Assembly (NCBI RefSeq): GCF_014199325.1
Contig: NZ_JACIJJ010000001.1
Coordinates: 620,001 to 684,000, forward strand
Reading direction: 5' to 3'
Source: Sphingomonas yantingensis
GTDB taxonomy: Bacteria; Pseudomonadota; Alphaproteobacteria; Sphingomonadales; Sphingomonadaceae
Length of the DNA: 64,000 bases
Shown piece after piece: positions 44,157-53,525 of this stretch. A model generated the notes under the pieces. It saw only the letters and a program-made list of their open reading frames with translations, was not told where the DNA came from and ran no database searches. Each line of letters opens with the position of its first letter. Within the stretch, counting starts at the first letter, position 1. The translations under genes were made by a program, and so were the position numbers.

Positions 44157-46493
44157 TCAGGCGGGGTCGAGGAACACGCGGCCCGCCGCTTCCGCCTCCA
44201 CCCGCTCGCGCGTGAAGACCAGGGGGAGCATCCGCCCCTCGATCCACGGCTGTGCCATGTTGGCGTAGTGGGGGCTTTTGGGATCGCCCGACTGGCCGGG
44301 CAGGTTGAGAAACAGGCTGTCGTCCCAGCCGCCCACGTCGATCGCCTGAAGATAACTCGCGCCCCCCGCGACGCCGAGGTCGCCTGCCAGCCAGCGCGCG
44401 TTGACGGTCGTGCCGTCGCCGCCAGACCCGCCGACCTCGATTGGGGGGAAGGTTGCCGCGATCGTTGGGAACTTGCGGGCAAGCGGATGACGGATCGTCA
44501 CATCGTGCAGCGTCCCCCATCGCCACAATGCGGGTTCCGGCCCGAGCCGGCGTTCGGCTTCTTCCCATCCGGCAGCCAGCGCCATCGCGACGATCAGGTC
44601 GCGCGAGCCCTTCGGATTCGGGCCGAGCCGCTTGTCGGGACTCTCGAGCAGCGACAGGATGGCGCCGATTTCGAACAACGGCACCCACTCGCGCAGCTTC
44701 GCGGGAACGACGATGTTGTGGACGCGCTGTTCGAGATCGGCCCAGGCCAGTTCGTACACCGCCGCCGCCGCACTGTCGGCGGCGAGCACACCGTCCCAGT
44801 CGCGCAGCAACGCCGCCGCGGCGACCGCGGCGTCGGGCACGGTATCGGGAATGAGCGAGACGAACCGGCGCGCGGGGTTGGAGGCAACATCCTGCATCAG
44901 CGCGACCGAGTCGTTGAGGCTGTGGCGCGGCTGTCCCTCCAGCACCTCGACCACGCGATCGTACCGCCACGGCTCGCGGAAGCTGTAGGCGAGGATGGGC
45001 TTATAGTCCTTCGGCAGATTGTCCTGATTGGCGCTCGCCAGCCAGCCAGCCCTGGGATCGACGATGCTCGGCAATTGCTCGACGGGCAGCAGTCCCTCCC
45101 AGTCGTAGCGGCCGTCGCCGGGGGCCGGGGTCATCCCGTCATGCCCGCCCATCCGCCGCGGCGCGAAGCCCAGGATGCGCCAGGCGATATGTCCGTCGAC
45201 ATCGGCATAATGGAAATTGGTGGGCGAGGGGTGGAGCCGGAACGCGCCCTGCAATCCCTGCCAGTCGCGGGCGAGGTTGATCGCGGCCATGGCGAACGCG
45301 CCGCTGGCGCCGGGCCGTTGCGAGACATGCGCGAGCGCGGTGGCGCGGCGGCGGGCGGGATCGTGGGCGATCACCGGCCCCTGCACCGACCAGCGCAGCA
45401 CGACGGTGCGCCGCGGCGCGCCCTTGGGCGAGAGCGTGACCTCGCGCCGTTCGAACGTCTTCCATCGCCCGCGATGCCAGTAGCGTTCGGCATCCACGGG
45501 ATTGAGGTCGAGCAGATAGAGGTCCGACTGGTCGATATGGCTGTTGGTACGGCCGAAGGCGAAGCGGTCGGTGTGCCCCTGCATGATCCCCGCCAGCCCC
45601 GGCGCGCCCGCGCCGATCACGTCGAGACCGGGCGCCGACAGATGCGCGACGTGCCGCGGCGGGAAGCCGCCGATCGACAGGTGCGGGTCGTTGGCGAGGA
45701 TCGGGCGGCCGGTCGCGGTGCGCGAGGGCGCGATCGTCCAGGCGTTGCTGCCCGCGGCATCGGGTTCGGCGGCGGGTGGCGGGGCGCTGCCGAAGATGCC
45801 CAGATCGGCCTCGCCCACCTCGCCGACCTTCAGCCCGTCGCGGAACGTGATCGGCCTCGCGGGACGGGGCGGGGCGACCAGCGCCTCCAGCCACAGCGCG
45901 TCGGCGGCGGACAGGCGGGCTCGGCGCACCTCGTCGTCGATGTTACCGGGCGTCAATTCGCGCGCGGCAACGAGGTCGGCGAGGCTCCATTCGAGCGGCT
46001 GGTAGCCGAGGATCGCGAACTCGGGCGGCATCAGCGCCGGGTCGGCAGAGACCGTGGCGATCCGCGCATTGATGCCCGCGATATAGCCCTCGACACAGGC
46101 GCGCACATCGGCGGGCACTGCGGCGATCTCCGCCCCAACGTCGCCGCGATACCGGCCGAGCAGCGCCAGCGTGTCGCTGCGGACGTAATCGGGGCCGAGC
46201 ACCTCGGACAGGCGGCCCTGCTGGCGCCGATACTCGTAATCGAGCTGGAGCAGCCGGTCGCGCGCGACGACCCAGCCCTGACCGAAGAACGCATCGCGTG
46301 CGCTGGCGGCGCGGATGTGCGGCACGCCCCAGCGGTCGTCGACGATCTCCAAGGGCGCGGACAGGCCCTTGGCGGTCAGGCGCTGCGGCGGGGCGGGCGG
46401 CTCGGCAACCACGTCCTGCGCGCGGAGGCGGAACGGCGCGAGCATGGCGGCGGCAGCGCTGCCGAGCAGGAGCGTGCGGCGGGAAAGAGTCAT
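44157..46493 (-). CDS. Tat-exported penicillin acylase family hydrolase
   Basis: A 778-residue Ntn-hydrolase precursor. The N-terminus MTLSRRTLLLGSAAAAML is a twin-arginine signal followed by a cleavable region, so the enzyme folds in the cytoplasm and is exported by the TatABC encoded in this window. The autocatalytic site is AGSNAWTIAP, with Ser249 expected to become the N-terminal nucleophile of the beta chain. The alpha chain ends just before it. Related enzymes hydrolyse penicillins, cephalosporins or acyl-homoserine lactones. Substrate is not predictable here, and quorum quenching is a reasonable hypothesis. Confidence 0.93.
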   Translation of the reverse strand: MTLSRRTLLLGSAAAAMLAPFRLRAQDVVAEPPAPPQRLTAKGLSAPLEIVDDRWGVPHIRAASARDAFFGQGWVVARDRLLQLDYEYRRQQGRLSEVLGPDYVRSDTLALLGRYRGDVGAEIAAVPADVRACVEGYIAGINARIATVSADPALMPPEFAILGYQPLEWSLADLVAARELTPGNIDDEVRRARLSAADALWLEALVAPPRPARPITFRDGLKVGEVGEADLGIFGSAPPPAAEPDAAGSNAWTIAPSRTATGRPILANDPHLSIGGFPPRHVAHLSAPGLDVIGAGAPGLAGIMQGHTDRFAFGRTNSHIDQSDLYLLDLNPVDAERYWHRGRWKTFERREVTLSPKGAPRRTVVLRWSVQGPVIAHDPARRRATALAHVSQRPGASGAFAMAAINLARDWQGLQGAFRLHPSPTNFHYADVDGHIAWRILGFAPRRMGGHDGMTPAPGDGRYDWEGLLPVEQLPSIVDPRAGWLASANQDNLPKDYKPILAYSFREPWRYDRVVEVLEGQPRHSLNDSVALMQDVASNPARRFVSLIPDTVPDAAVAAAALLRDWDGVLAADSAAAAVYELAWADLEQRVHNIVVPAKLREWVPLFEIGAILSLLESPDKRLGPNPKGSRDLIVAMALAAGWEEAERRLGPEPALWRWGTLHDVTIRHPLARKFPTIAATFPPIEVGGSGGDGTTVNARWLAGDLGVAGGASYLQAIDVGGWDDSLFLNLPGQSGDPKSPHYANMAQPWIEGRMLPLVFTRERVEAEAAGRVFLDPA

Positions 46494-46595
46494 GGCAATC
46501 GCGCCTCCAGTCAGCGGCGCTCTTTCGGCCCGCTCGGACAGCGCATGTCAACCGCCGCCGGGGTGGCGATCAAAGGTTCAGGCTGGATCGCGCGG

Positions 46596-46703
46596 TCAGG
46601 TGAGGATCACGAACGCCGCGCCGAAAATGGCAAGCGCAGCGCTGCTGAATCCGCAAAGCATCCCGAACCGGCATTGTGACAATTCAGCGCCGATGCGCTC
46701 CAT
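46596..46703 (-). CDS. 35-residue membrane peptide
   Basis: A short frame with a good ribosome site (GGAGAGG, 4 bases before the ATG). The product MERIGAELSQCRFGMLCGFS continues into a hydrophobic helix ending FVILT. It lies between the MarR gene and the acylase gene on the same strand, 49 bases from the MarR stop. The clear ribosome site and membrane helix make it a plausible real small protein, but it has no known relatives to me. Confidence 0.5.
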   Translation of the reverse strand: MERIGAELSQCRFGMLCGFSSAALAIFGAAFVILT

Positions 46704-46752
46704 GACACCTCTCCGTCCCGCCACGGTTCGTCCGCGGTCGGGTCGGAGCGTA

Positions 46753-47208
46753 TCACGACCGGAACGCGCTGCAAGAGGGGTCGTCATCGAGGGCGGCGAC
46801 CAGCTTTTCGAGGGTGGCGCCAAGTGCCTGACACTCGGCCGGTTCGAGCGATGCGAACAATTCGCCGGTCAGGCGCATTCGCAGCGGTTCGGTGGCCGCG
46901 ATCGCGCGCCGGCCCTCCTGCGTAATGGCGAGTCGCTTCACGCGGCGATCGGCCGAGTCGGCGGTGCGCGCGATCAAGCCGTCACGTTCCAGCCCGTCCA
47001 GCGCCTCGGTCACCGTTCGCGGTGCCTGGCCCAGATACGCGGCGAGATCGGCGGCACGCGCCTCGCCGGCGTGCTTTTCGATGATGAGCAGCATCTTCGT
47101 CCGCGCCAAGGACGCGCCCTCCGCCGCCATCGCCGCATCGATGCGGCGGTGGACCCGCATGTAAGTGCCGGCGAGCAGCCGGGCGAGGTCGTCACTACGG
47201 TATTTCAT
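46753..47208 (-). CDS. MarR family transcriptional regulator
   Basis: A 151-residue winged-helix repressor: ARAADLAAYLGQAPRTVTEALDGLERDGLIART is the DNA-binding domain and DRRVKRLAITQEG the wing. GAGG lies 6 bases before the ATG at 47208. The longer open frame upstream runs into the divergent gene and is spurious. It is divergent from an EmrA/EmrB/outer-membrane-factor efflux operon, the common arrangement for MarR/EmrR control by small aromatic ligands. Confidence 0.93.
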   Translation of the reverse strand: MKYRSDDLARLLAGTYMRVHRRIDAAMAAEGASLARTKMLLIIEKHAGEARAADLAAYLGQAPRTVTEALDGLERDGLIARTADSADRRVKRLAITQEGRRAIAATEPLRMRLTGELFASLEPAECQALGATLEKLVAALDDDPSCSAFRS

Positions 47209-47228
47209 GAGGGGCCTCAATATATGGT

Positions 47229-47246
47229 CTTGCGCAATGCTGCAAG
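47229..47246. promoter_or_regulatory. Candidate MarR operator
   Basis: CTTGC (47229-47233) and GCAAG (47242-47246) form an inverted repeat with an 8-base spacer that itself contains the palindrome TTGCGCAA overlap. It lies between marR and the efflux operon, 20 bases upstream of the marR ATG. Confidence 0.5.
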
Positions 47247-47301
47247 TGCGAGCACATGAGGCGCCCGACGACTCGACCCACTTTTCCGAAGGCGCTTGCC
47301 C

Positions 47302-48465
47302 GTGGCCGATAACGCTGCCGATCAAACCACTCCCGACGACGCCGGTTCCGAGCCCGTCTCGCCCGCGAAAAAGCGGCGCGCCAAGATCATCATCCTGGTG
47401 CTTCTGGCGGTCGTGGTCGTCGGCGGCCTGATCTGGTTCATGCGCTACCAGAGCTTCGGCAAGTTCCAGCAGTCGACGACCGACGCCTATGTGCAGGCCG
47501 ATTCGGTGACGGTCGCGCCCAAGATCTCTGGCTATGTCGAACAGGTGCTGGTCGCGGAGAACCAGACGGTGAAGGCGGGTGACCCGCTCGTTCGCATCGA
47601 CGCGCGCGACTATAACGCGCAGGCCAAGCAGAGCGAGGCGCAGATCGCCGTCGCCCAAGCCAACGCCCGCGGGGTCGAGGCGCAGATCGCCGAGCAGCAG
47701 GCCGCGATCACCCGTGCGCGCGCCGACCTAGCCGCTGCGGAAACCGACGCCGCCTTCGCCCGCAACGAGGTGACGCGCTACGCCCCGCTCGCTGCCTCGG
47801 GTGCCGAGACGCGCGAGCGGCTGTCGACGCTGCGCAACCAGGCGCAGCAGGCGAGCGCACGCGTCGTCGCCGCCCGCGCCGCGGTCGCCGCGGCCGAGCG
47901 CCGCGTCGGGACGCTGCGCGCGCAGGTCAATCAGGCGCTGGCGCAGGGCGAGGGCGCGCGTGCGCAGCTCGAGGCCGCGCAGACCAATGTCGGCGCGACG
48001 CTGATCCGCGCGTCGATCGCGGGCCGCATCGGCGACAAGAGCGTCCGCGTTGGCCAATATGTTCAGGCGGGCACGCGCCTCATGTCGGTCGTGCCGACCA
48101 CCGACCTCTATATCGAGGCCAATTTCAAGGAGACGCAGCTCGGCCTGATGCGCGTCGGCCAGCCGGTGAAGATCGAGGTCGATGCGCTGCCCGGCGTCGA
48201 GATCCCCGGCCGCGTCGCCAGCATCGCGCCCGGCACCGGTGCGCAATTCTCGGTCCTGCCGCCGCAGAACGCGACGGGCAACTTCACCAAGATCGTCCAG
48301 CGCATCCCCGTGCGCATCCAGCTGAACCCCGGCCCGGCGACGCGCGCGCTGCTCGTCCCCGGCATGTCGGTCGAGGTGAGCGTCGATACCCGTTCGGCCC
48401 GCGACGCGGCCGACCGCATTGCCAAGGAGCAGGAAGACCATAACGAGCGGATCGGCCGCAAGTGA
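47302..48465 (+). CDS. emrA: EmrA/HlyD family membrane fusion protein
   Basis: A 387-residue periplasmic adaptor: a short cytoplasmic segment, one transmembrane helix (about 29-47), split biotinyl-lipoyl halves (TTDAYVQADSVTVAPKISGYV and ATLIRASIAGRIGDKSVRVGQYV), a long Ala/Gln/Arg-rich helical hairpin and a C-terminal barrel. It links the EmrB permease to an outer-membrane channel. AAGG is 9 bases before the GTG at 47302. A TTG two codons earlier is also possible. It overlaps the permease gene by four bases. Confidence 0.93.
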   Translation: MADNAADQTTPDDAGSEPVSPAKKRRAKIIILVLLAVVVVGGLIWFMRYQSFGKFQQSTTDAYVQADSVTVAPKISGYVEQVLVAENQTVKAGDPLVRIDARDYNAQAKQSEAQIAVAQANARGVEAQIAEQQAAITRARADLAAAETDAAFARNEVTRYAPLAASGAETRERLSTLRNQAQQASARVVAARAAVAAAERRVGTLRAQVNQALAQGEGARAQLEAAQTNVGATLIRASIAGRIGDKSVRVGQYVQAGTRLMSVVPTTDLYIEANFKETQLGLMRVGQPVKIEVDALPGVEIPGRVASIAPGTGAQFSVLPPQNATGNFTKIVQRIPVRIQLNPGPATRALLVPGMSVEVSVDTRSARDAADRIAKEQEDHNERIGRK

Positions 48466-50012
48466 GCGCCGCCGCCGCCCCCCAGCAGCGCGAGGCGAAT
48501 GCCGACGCTGCCGCATGGATGGCGGTCGCGGCGGGCAGCCTCGGCGCGATGATGGCGATGCTCGACATCTCGATCGTCAACTCAGCCCTCCCAACGATCC
48601 AGGGCGAGATCGGCGCGAGCGGGACCGAGGGGACGTGGATCGCGACGAGCTACCTCGTCGCCGAAATCGTCATCATTCCGCTCGCAGCGTGGCTATCGCG
48701 CGTCTTCGGGCTGCGCACATTCCTGCTCATGTCGGCAAGCCTGTTCACGATCTTCTCGATGGTCTGCGGCATCGCTACCGACCTGACGACGATGATCATC
48801 GGCCGTGCGGGGCAGGGGATCACGGGCGGCGCACTCATTCCCACCGCGATGACGATCATCGCGACGCGCCTGCCGAGGCATCAGCAGCCGGTGGGCAACG
48901 CGCTGTTCGGCGTCGTCGCCATTCTGGGACCGCTGCTCGGCCCGCTGATCGGCGGGTGGCTGACCGAGAATGTCAGCTGGCACTATGCCTTTTTCCTTAA
49001 CCTGCCGGTGGGCGTGATCCTCGTCACGTTGCTGCTCGTCGGCCTGCCGCATCAGAAGGCGCATATCGAGGAGCTGGCGAACGCCGACTGGCTCGGCATC
49101 ATCGGCCTTGCCCTCGGCCTCGGAGGCCTGACGGTGGTGCTGGAGGAGGGGCAGCGCGAGCAATGGTTCGAGAGCCACGAGATCATCATGCTGACGCTGG
49201 TGTCGCTGGTCGGGTTCGTCTGCCTGTTCGCGGGCCAGTTCGTCGCCAAGCGGCCGGTCATCAAGCTCAGGCTGCTGCTCGATCGCCAGTTCGGGTCGGT
49301 CGCGCTGATGGGCCTCGTGCTCGGCATGATGCTCTACGGCACCGCCTTCGTCATTCCGCAGTTCCTGGCCGCGATCGCTAATTACAACGCGCTGCAGGCG
49401 GGACAGATCGTGCTGCTGTCGGGCATTCCCAGCATCCTTCTGATGCCGTTCACGCCAATCCTCATTCGCAAGATCGATATCCGGATCGCGGTCGGATTCG
49501 GCTTTCTGGTCATGGCGTATAGCTGCTGGATCGACACGACGCTGACCGCCGATGCGGCAGGCGGCGACTTCGTCGAATCGCAGCTGCTGCGCGGCGTCGG
49601 CACGATCTTCGGCTTTCTCTTCCTCAACCAGGCGGCGATCGCGTCGGTGCCGAAGGAGGATGCGGGCGATGCCGCGGGGCTGTTCAACGCGGTCCGCAAT
49701 CTGGGCGGCAGCCTCGCGCTCGCGGGCATCGCCACGGTGCAGGACCAGCGGATGTGGCTGCACAGCCGCCGGCTGGAGGAAACGCTGCCCGCCAATTGGG
49801 GCGAGGTGCAGGGCTATCTCGGCGGGCTGACCGGCGCGCTCGGCAATGCCGAGGCCGCGTTCCGCACGCTGGCCGGCACCATCCAGCGCGAGGCGCTGGT
49901 GATGACCTATAACGACATCTTCGTCGTGCTTTCGGTGCTGATCGTCTGTGCAGCGCCGCTCGTCCTGTTCCTGCGACCGCTGCCCAAGGGGCCGGTGGCC
50001 GCGATGCATTGA
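48462..50012 (+). CDS. emrB: DHA2 family MFS multidrug transporter, EmrB-like
   Basis: A 516-residue proton-driven exporter with 14 predicted transmembrane helices. Motifs include MLDISIVNSALPTIQGEIGAS (helix 1, DHA2 motif D1), AGQGITGGALIPTAM and GPLLGPLIGGWL (motif C). It starts with GTG overlapping the emrA stop. Together with the adaptor upstream and the outer-membrane factor 7 bases downstream it forms a complete tripartite pump for hydrophobic toxic compounds. The MarR gene divergent to it likely controls the operon. Confidence 0.95.
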   Translation: MSAAAAPQQREANADAAAWMAVAAGSLGAMMAMLDISIVNSALPTIQGEIGASGTEGTWIATSYLVAEIVIIPLAAWLSRVFGLRTFLLMSASLFTIFSMVCGIATDLTTMIIGRAGQGITGGALIPTAMTIIATRLPRHQQPVGNALFGVVAILGPLLGPLIGGWLTENVSWHYAFFLNLPVGVILVTLLLVGLPHQKAHIEELANADWLGIIGLALGLGGLTVVLEEGQREQWFESHEIIMLTLVSLVGFVCLFAGQFVAKRPVIKLRLLLDRQFGSVALMGLVLGMMLYGTAFVIPQFLAAIANYNALQAGQIVLLSGIPSILLMPFTPILIRKIDIRIAVGFGFLVMAYSCWIDTTLTADAAGGDFVESQLLRGVGTIFGFLFLNQAAIASVPKEDAGDAAGLFNAVRNLGGSLALAGIATVQDQRMWLHSRRLEETLPANWGEVQGYLGGLTGALGNAEAAFRTLAGTIQREALVMTYNDIFVVLSVLIVCAAPLVLFLRPLPKGPVAAMH

Positions 50013-50019
50013 GGCATCC

Positions 50020-51432
50020 ATGCGCAAGTTGATCCCGCTCGTCTCGCTCGCCGCACTTGCGGCCTGCACCGTCGGCCCGAATTACGAAGGCCCCAAGAGC
50101 GCCGGCGCGGTCGCCGCGCCTGCTGCCTTCGCGCGTGCCGGCCAGACCTCGACCGCGCAGCCCGTCGTCGCCGACTGGTGGCGCGGGCTGAACGATGCCG
50201 CGCTCGACGCGCTGGTCGAGCGCGCGCTCAAGGACAATCCGAGCATCGCCGTCGCCGAGGCGCGGCTCCGCCAGGCGCGTTCGGCGCTCCGGCTGGACAA
50301 GGCGAACGGCCTGCCCAACGCCAATGTCCAGGGCACGTATCTGCGAGCGGAACTCCCCAATGGCGGGTTGACCGGCGGCACGGCCGATGGCGGGACGCAG
50401 GGCATCGACTTTTACAATGTCGGCTTCGACGCGAGCTGGGAGATCGACCTGTTCGGCGGCCAGAAGCGCCGAGTCGAGGCGGCACGCGCGGGTGTCGGCG
50501 CGGCCGAGGCGCAGGTGGCGGATGCGCAGGTCAGCCTGACGGCGGAAGTCGCCAGCGCCTATGTCAACCTGCGCGATCGCCAGCGCCGGCTCGAGCTCGG
50601 CCGCGCGACGGCGGAGACGCGGCGCCGGATCCTCGCGCTGACCGAACAACGGTTCCGCGCCGGCACCGCGAGCCAGCTCGATGTCGAGCGTATCCGCGGC
50701 CTCGTCGTCGAAAGCGACGCCGCGATCGTGCCGATCGATGCCGAGCGCGATGCCTATCTCAACGCGCTGGCGGTGCTGGTCGGCGAGGCGCCGGGAACGC
50801 TCGATGCTGAATTGTCAGCGCCGCGCCCCGTGCCGCTGCCGCCCGCGCGCGTCGACGTGGGCGACCCCGCGCAATTGCTGGAGCGCCGCCCCGACGTGCG
50901 CGCGGCCGAGCGCGTGCTCGCCCAGCGGACGGCGCAGATCGGCCTGACCAAGGCCGCCGCGATGCCGCGGATCAGCTTTCTGGGTCTGATCGGCATCGGC
51001 GGGACCAAGCCGGGCGATCTGTTCGACCTTGGCAACCTGGCCGGGATCGCGGTGCCGCGGCTTCAGTGGAATGCGCTCGACTTCGGTCGCAACGGTGCGC
51101 GGCTGGGTCAGGCCGAGGGGCAGCGGGACGAGGCGGCGGCGCAGTATCGCGGCGCGGTCCTCACGGCACTGCGCGATGCGGAGGATGCGTTGTCGCGCTA
51201 TGCCGCGCGCCGCGCGAGCGTGGCGGCGGCTGCCCGGTCGAAGGCGACCGCCGACCGCGCCGCCGCGCTGATGCAGCAGCGGTATCGGGCGGGCGTCGCG
51301 ACGCTGATCGACACGCTCGATGCCGAGCGGCAGCGGACGGCAGCGGAGCAGTCGGTGGTCCAGGCGACGGCGGTGATGACCGCCGATTACGTAGCGCTGC
51401 AAAAGGCACTCGGCCTCGGCTGGCGGACCTGA
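50020..51432 (+). CDS. Outer-membrane factor lipoprotein, NodT/OprM type
   Basis: A 470-residue outer-membrane channel with a lipoprotein signal (lipobox LAAC, Cys16), then two repeats of the OEP fold. FYNVGFDASWEIDLFGGQKRRVEAARAG and the C-terminal LQWNALDFGRNGARL are the typical segments. It trimerises into the outer-membrane end of the efflux system encoded upstream. GAGG overlaps the permease stop, so translation is coupled. The three-gene operon ends here. Confidence 0.95.
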   Translation: MRKLIPLVSLAALAACTVGPNYEGPKSAGAVAAPAAFARAGQTSTAQPVVADWWRGLNDAALDALVERALKDNPSIAVAEARLRQARSALRLDKANGLPNANVQGTYLRAELPNGGLTGGTADGGTQGIDFYNVGFDASWEIDLFGGQKRRVEAARAGVGAAEAQVADAQVSLTAEVASAYVNLRDRQRRLELGRATAETRRRILALTEQRFRAGTASQLDVERIRGLVVESDAAIVPIDAERDAYLNALAVLVGEAPGTLDAELSAPRPVPLPPARVDVGDPAQLLERRPDVRAAERVLAQRTAQIGLTKAAAMPRISFLGLIGIGGTKPGDLFDLGNLAGIAVPRLQWNALDFGRNGARLGQAEGQRDEAAAQYRGAVLTALRDAEDALSRYAARRASVAAAARSKATADRAAALMQQRYRAGVATLIDTLDAERQRTAAEQSVVQATAVMTADYVALQKALGLGWRT

Positions 51433-51528
51433 TCGTCCGAACGGGTCACTTTTCAAGCGGCACCGCGCGGATATAGTCCGACTTGTCGATCCGCCGGCAC
51501 CCAAGCCGGCGACGGCCGGGGGATGGAC

Positions 51529-52098
51529 ATGAAAGCGACGACCGCGCTGGCGCTGGCCGCGGCACCCGTCTGGCTTGCGACCGCACAGGCGCCGCAAGGC
51601 GGCAACATCTTCGACAAGGCGATCAACCAGCCGGGCATCGACTGGAGCCTGTATGGCCCGGACCAGAAGGCGAAGGAAGTACCCGCTGCCGACGTGCCCG
51701 GCGGCAACGCTGTGCGCGTGCAGGTGACGCGGAAGGGCGCTAACCCTTGGGATACGGGCGCCACCTATCCGACGATCAAGCCCGTCGCGGCGGGCGATAC
51801 GCTGCTCGCCGTCGTCTATCTGCGCGCGCCCGATGCCAAGGACGGCGTGACCGTGCCGGTGCCGATCGGCGCGGGCGGCGCCGATGCGCCCTATACCCCG
51901 ATCGCGGCGGAGACGGTGCAGGTGGGATCGTCGTGGAAACGCTTTTATGCGTCGGGCGTGTCGAGCGCAGCCTACGCGCCCGGCAAGGCGCGCATCTCGA
52001 TCCAGCTTGCGGGGGCCAGGCAGGTGCTGGAGATCGGGCCGGCGTTCCTCCTCGACCTCGGCCAGGGTGTTGATCCGGCGAAATTGCCGAAGAACTAA
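51529..52098 (+). CDS. Secreted protein with a carbohydrate-binding-module-like domain
   Basis: A 189-residue secreted protein: signal peptide (MKATTALALAAAPVWLATAQA) and a beta-rich domain of about 165 residues that resembles CBM_4_9/galactose-binding jellyroll domains (DTLLAVVYLRAPDAKDG, WKRFYASGVS, QVLEIGPAFLLDLG). No catalytic module is attached, so it may bind a polysaccharide. I start at 51529 because GGGGGA lies 5 bases before. An ATG 2 codons earlier abuts that site. A hairpin CGCCGGC/GCCGGCG lies in the 95-base leader. Confidence 0.75.
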   Translation: MKATTALALAAAPVWLATAQAPQGGNIFDKAINQPGIDWSLYGPDQKAKEVPAADVPGGNAVRVQVTRKGANPWDTGATYPTIKPVAAGDTLLAVVYLRAPDAKDGVTVPVPIGAGGADAPYTPIAAETVQVGSSWKRFYASGVSSAAYAPGKARISIQLAGARQVLEIGPAFLLDLGQGVDPAKLPKN

Positions 52099-52166
52099 AC
52101 GGCTGATCGGCGCTTGCCGCGAATATCGGCCTTTGCCTATTCTCCTGAAAGAAAAGGGGAATGCCG

Positions 52167-53030
52167 ATGATATTCTCGCTGCTTGCGGCCGCCGCGGTCC
52201 AGACCGGTGCGCCGCCGCCACCGCCACCGCTGCATGGTGGACCGGCACCGATGACCTGTCCGGTCGGCGGCGAGACCTTTGCCCCGTATCGGGCGACGCA
52301 TTACTCGACCTATGGCCAGCGGCCCGACGGGCGTCCGTACAGCTATATGCCGATGCCGCTGCCGATCCCCGAATGCCCGACGAACAAGCTCGTCGTCTTC
52401 GACGACTTCACCTCGGCGGAGGTCGAAACGCTCGCCGCGTTGATCGCCGGGTCCGATTATGCCGCGCTCGTCGGGCGGGAAAATGCCTATTATCGCGGCT
52501 TCTGGCTGGCAGGGCGATTGCAGCGGCCGGCGGGGATCAGATTGGGGCTTCTGAACGCGGCGATCTGGGCCGAGGCGCCGGGGCGGGGCGGTCCGGCGCG
52601 CGGCGACCCCGCCCGCGCGGCGCGCTATCGTGAGACGCTGGTACGCGAAGTCGAGCGGCTGTCGCCCGACGAGGCGGCCCAGGACCGGCTATGGCTTCAG
52701 GTACGCGCGACCAACGCCCTGCGCGAGCTTGGCCGGTTCGACGCGGCGGAGAGGATGCGTGTCCGGACGCGGGCGCTTGCTGCGACGATTCCCGATGCCG
52801 CTGGTACGACGTATCTCGACCGGCTGGCGCCGGTGATCGCGCGCCGGGATGCGAGTGTCGAGCCACTCGACATGATCCCCGAAATCGAGGCGGCCCGAGT
52901 CTGCGTGGACGAGGTGGACCTGAGCAATCTCGATCGTTCGATCTGCGCGCGGCCGGAGGTCCAGGCATCGATAAGGACGTATCGCGGAATATCGGAGAAG
53001 CTGGCGCCTAGACCCCCCGCTTCGCGCTAG
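52167..53030 (+). CDS. Secreted protein of unknown function
   Basis: A 287-residue protein beginning [21 protein letters not shown], probably a short signal peptide followed by a proline-rich linker. The rest contains four or five Cys (for example MTCPVGG, PECPTNK, RVCVDEV, ICARPEV) and helical repeats but no family I recognise. AAGGGG lies 7 bases before the ATG at 52167. Its 3' end overlaps the convergent ruvC gene by 23 bases. Function unknown. Confidence 0.7.
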   Translation: MIFSLLAAAAVQTGAPPPPPPLHGGPAPMTCPVGGETFAPYRATHYSTYGQRPDGRPYSYMPMPLPIPECPTNKLVVFDDFTSAEVETLAALIAGSDYAALVGRENAYYRGFWLAGRLQRPAGIRLGLLNAAIWAEAPGRGGPARGDPARAARYRETLVREVERLSPDEAAQDRLWLQVRATNALRELGRFDAAERMRVRTRALAATIPDAAGTTYLDRLAPVIARRDASVEPLDMIPEIEAARVCVDEVDLSNLDRSICARPEVQASIRTYRGISEKLAPRPPASR

Positions 53031-53493
53031 CGAGGTGGTGCGCGTGGCAGATCGCGACGGCCAGCGCGTCGGCGGCGTCGGGGCCGTCAATCGTGGTGCC
53101 GGGCATCAGCCGTGTGACCATCGCATGCACCTGTGCCTTGTCCGCGCGGCCGGTGCCAACCACCGCCTGCTTGACGAGGCTGGGGGCGTATTCGCCAACG
53201 ACCAGCCCCGCGCGCGCCGCGTTCGCAAGCACCACGCCGCGCGCCTGAGCGAGCTTGAGCGTCGATTGGGCGTTGGCGTTGACGAACACTTCCTCGCACG
53301 CCGCCGCCGCGGGGCGATGCTCGGCGACCAGCGCGGTAAGCAGCGCGTCAAGCTGTGCGAGGCGAGTGGCGAGCGGGGAGGCGGTGTTCGTCTTCAGCCG
53401 CCCGTTGGCGCGATGCGACAGCCGGTTCCCCGCCGCCTCGATCAATCCCCAGCCGGTGATGCCAAGGCCGGGGTCGAGGCCGAGGATCAGCAC
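53008..53493 (-). CDS. ruvC: Crossover junction endodeoxyribonuclease RuvC
   Basis: Holliday-junction resolvase of 161 residues. Catalytic acids: Asp7 in [11 protein letters not shown], Glu67/68 in [21 protein letters not shown], and the C-terminal [15 protein letters not shown] pair. It resolves four-way junctions with RuvAB, whose genes are not in this window. It follows the YebC gene by 32 bases on the minus strand, as in many proteobacteria (yebC-ruvC). Confidence 0.97.
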   Translation of the reverse strand: MLILGLDPGLGITGWGLIEAAGNRLSHRANGRLKTNTASPLATRLAQLDALLTALVAEHRPAAAACEEVFVNANAQSTLKLAQARGVVLANAARAGLVVGEYAPSLVKQAVVGTGRADKAQVHAMVTRLMPGTTIDGPDAADALAVAICHAHHLASAKRGV

Positions 53494-53499
53494 CTAAAA

Positions 53500-53520
53500 T
53501 CCTCCCCGTGCCGGGGAGGA
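53500..53520. repeat. Short GC hairpin between yebC and ruvC
   Basis: TCCTCCCCG (53500-53508) pairs with CGGGGAGGA (53512-53520) over a 3-base loop. It is of the same CTCCCC type as the hairpin at 58878-58900. It lies within the yebC-ruvC gap. Confidence 0.65.
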
Positions 53521-53525
53521 AATCA

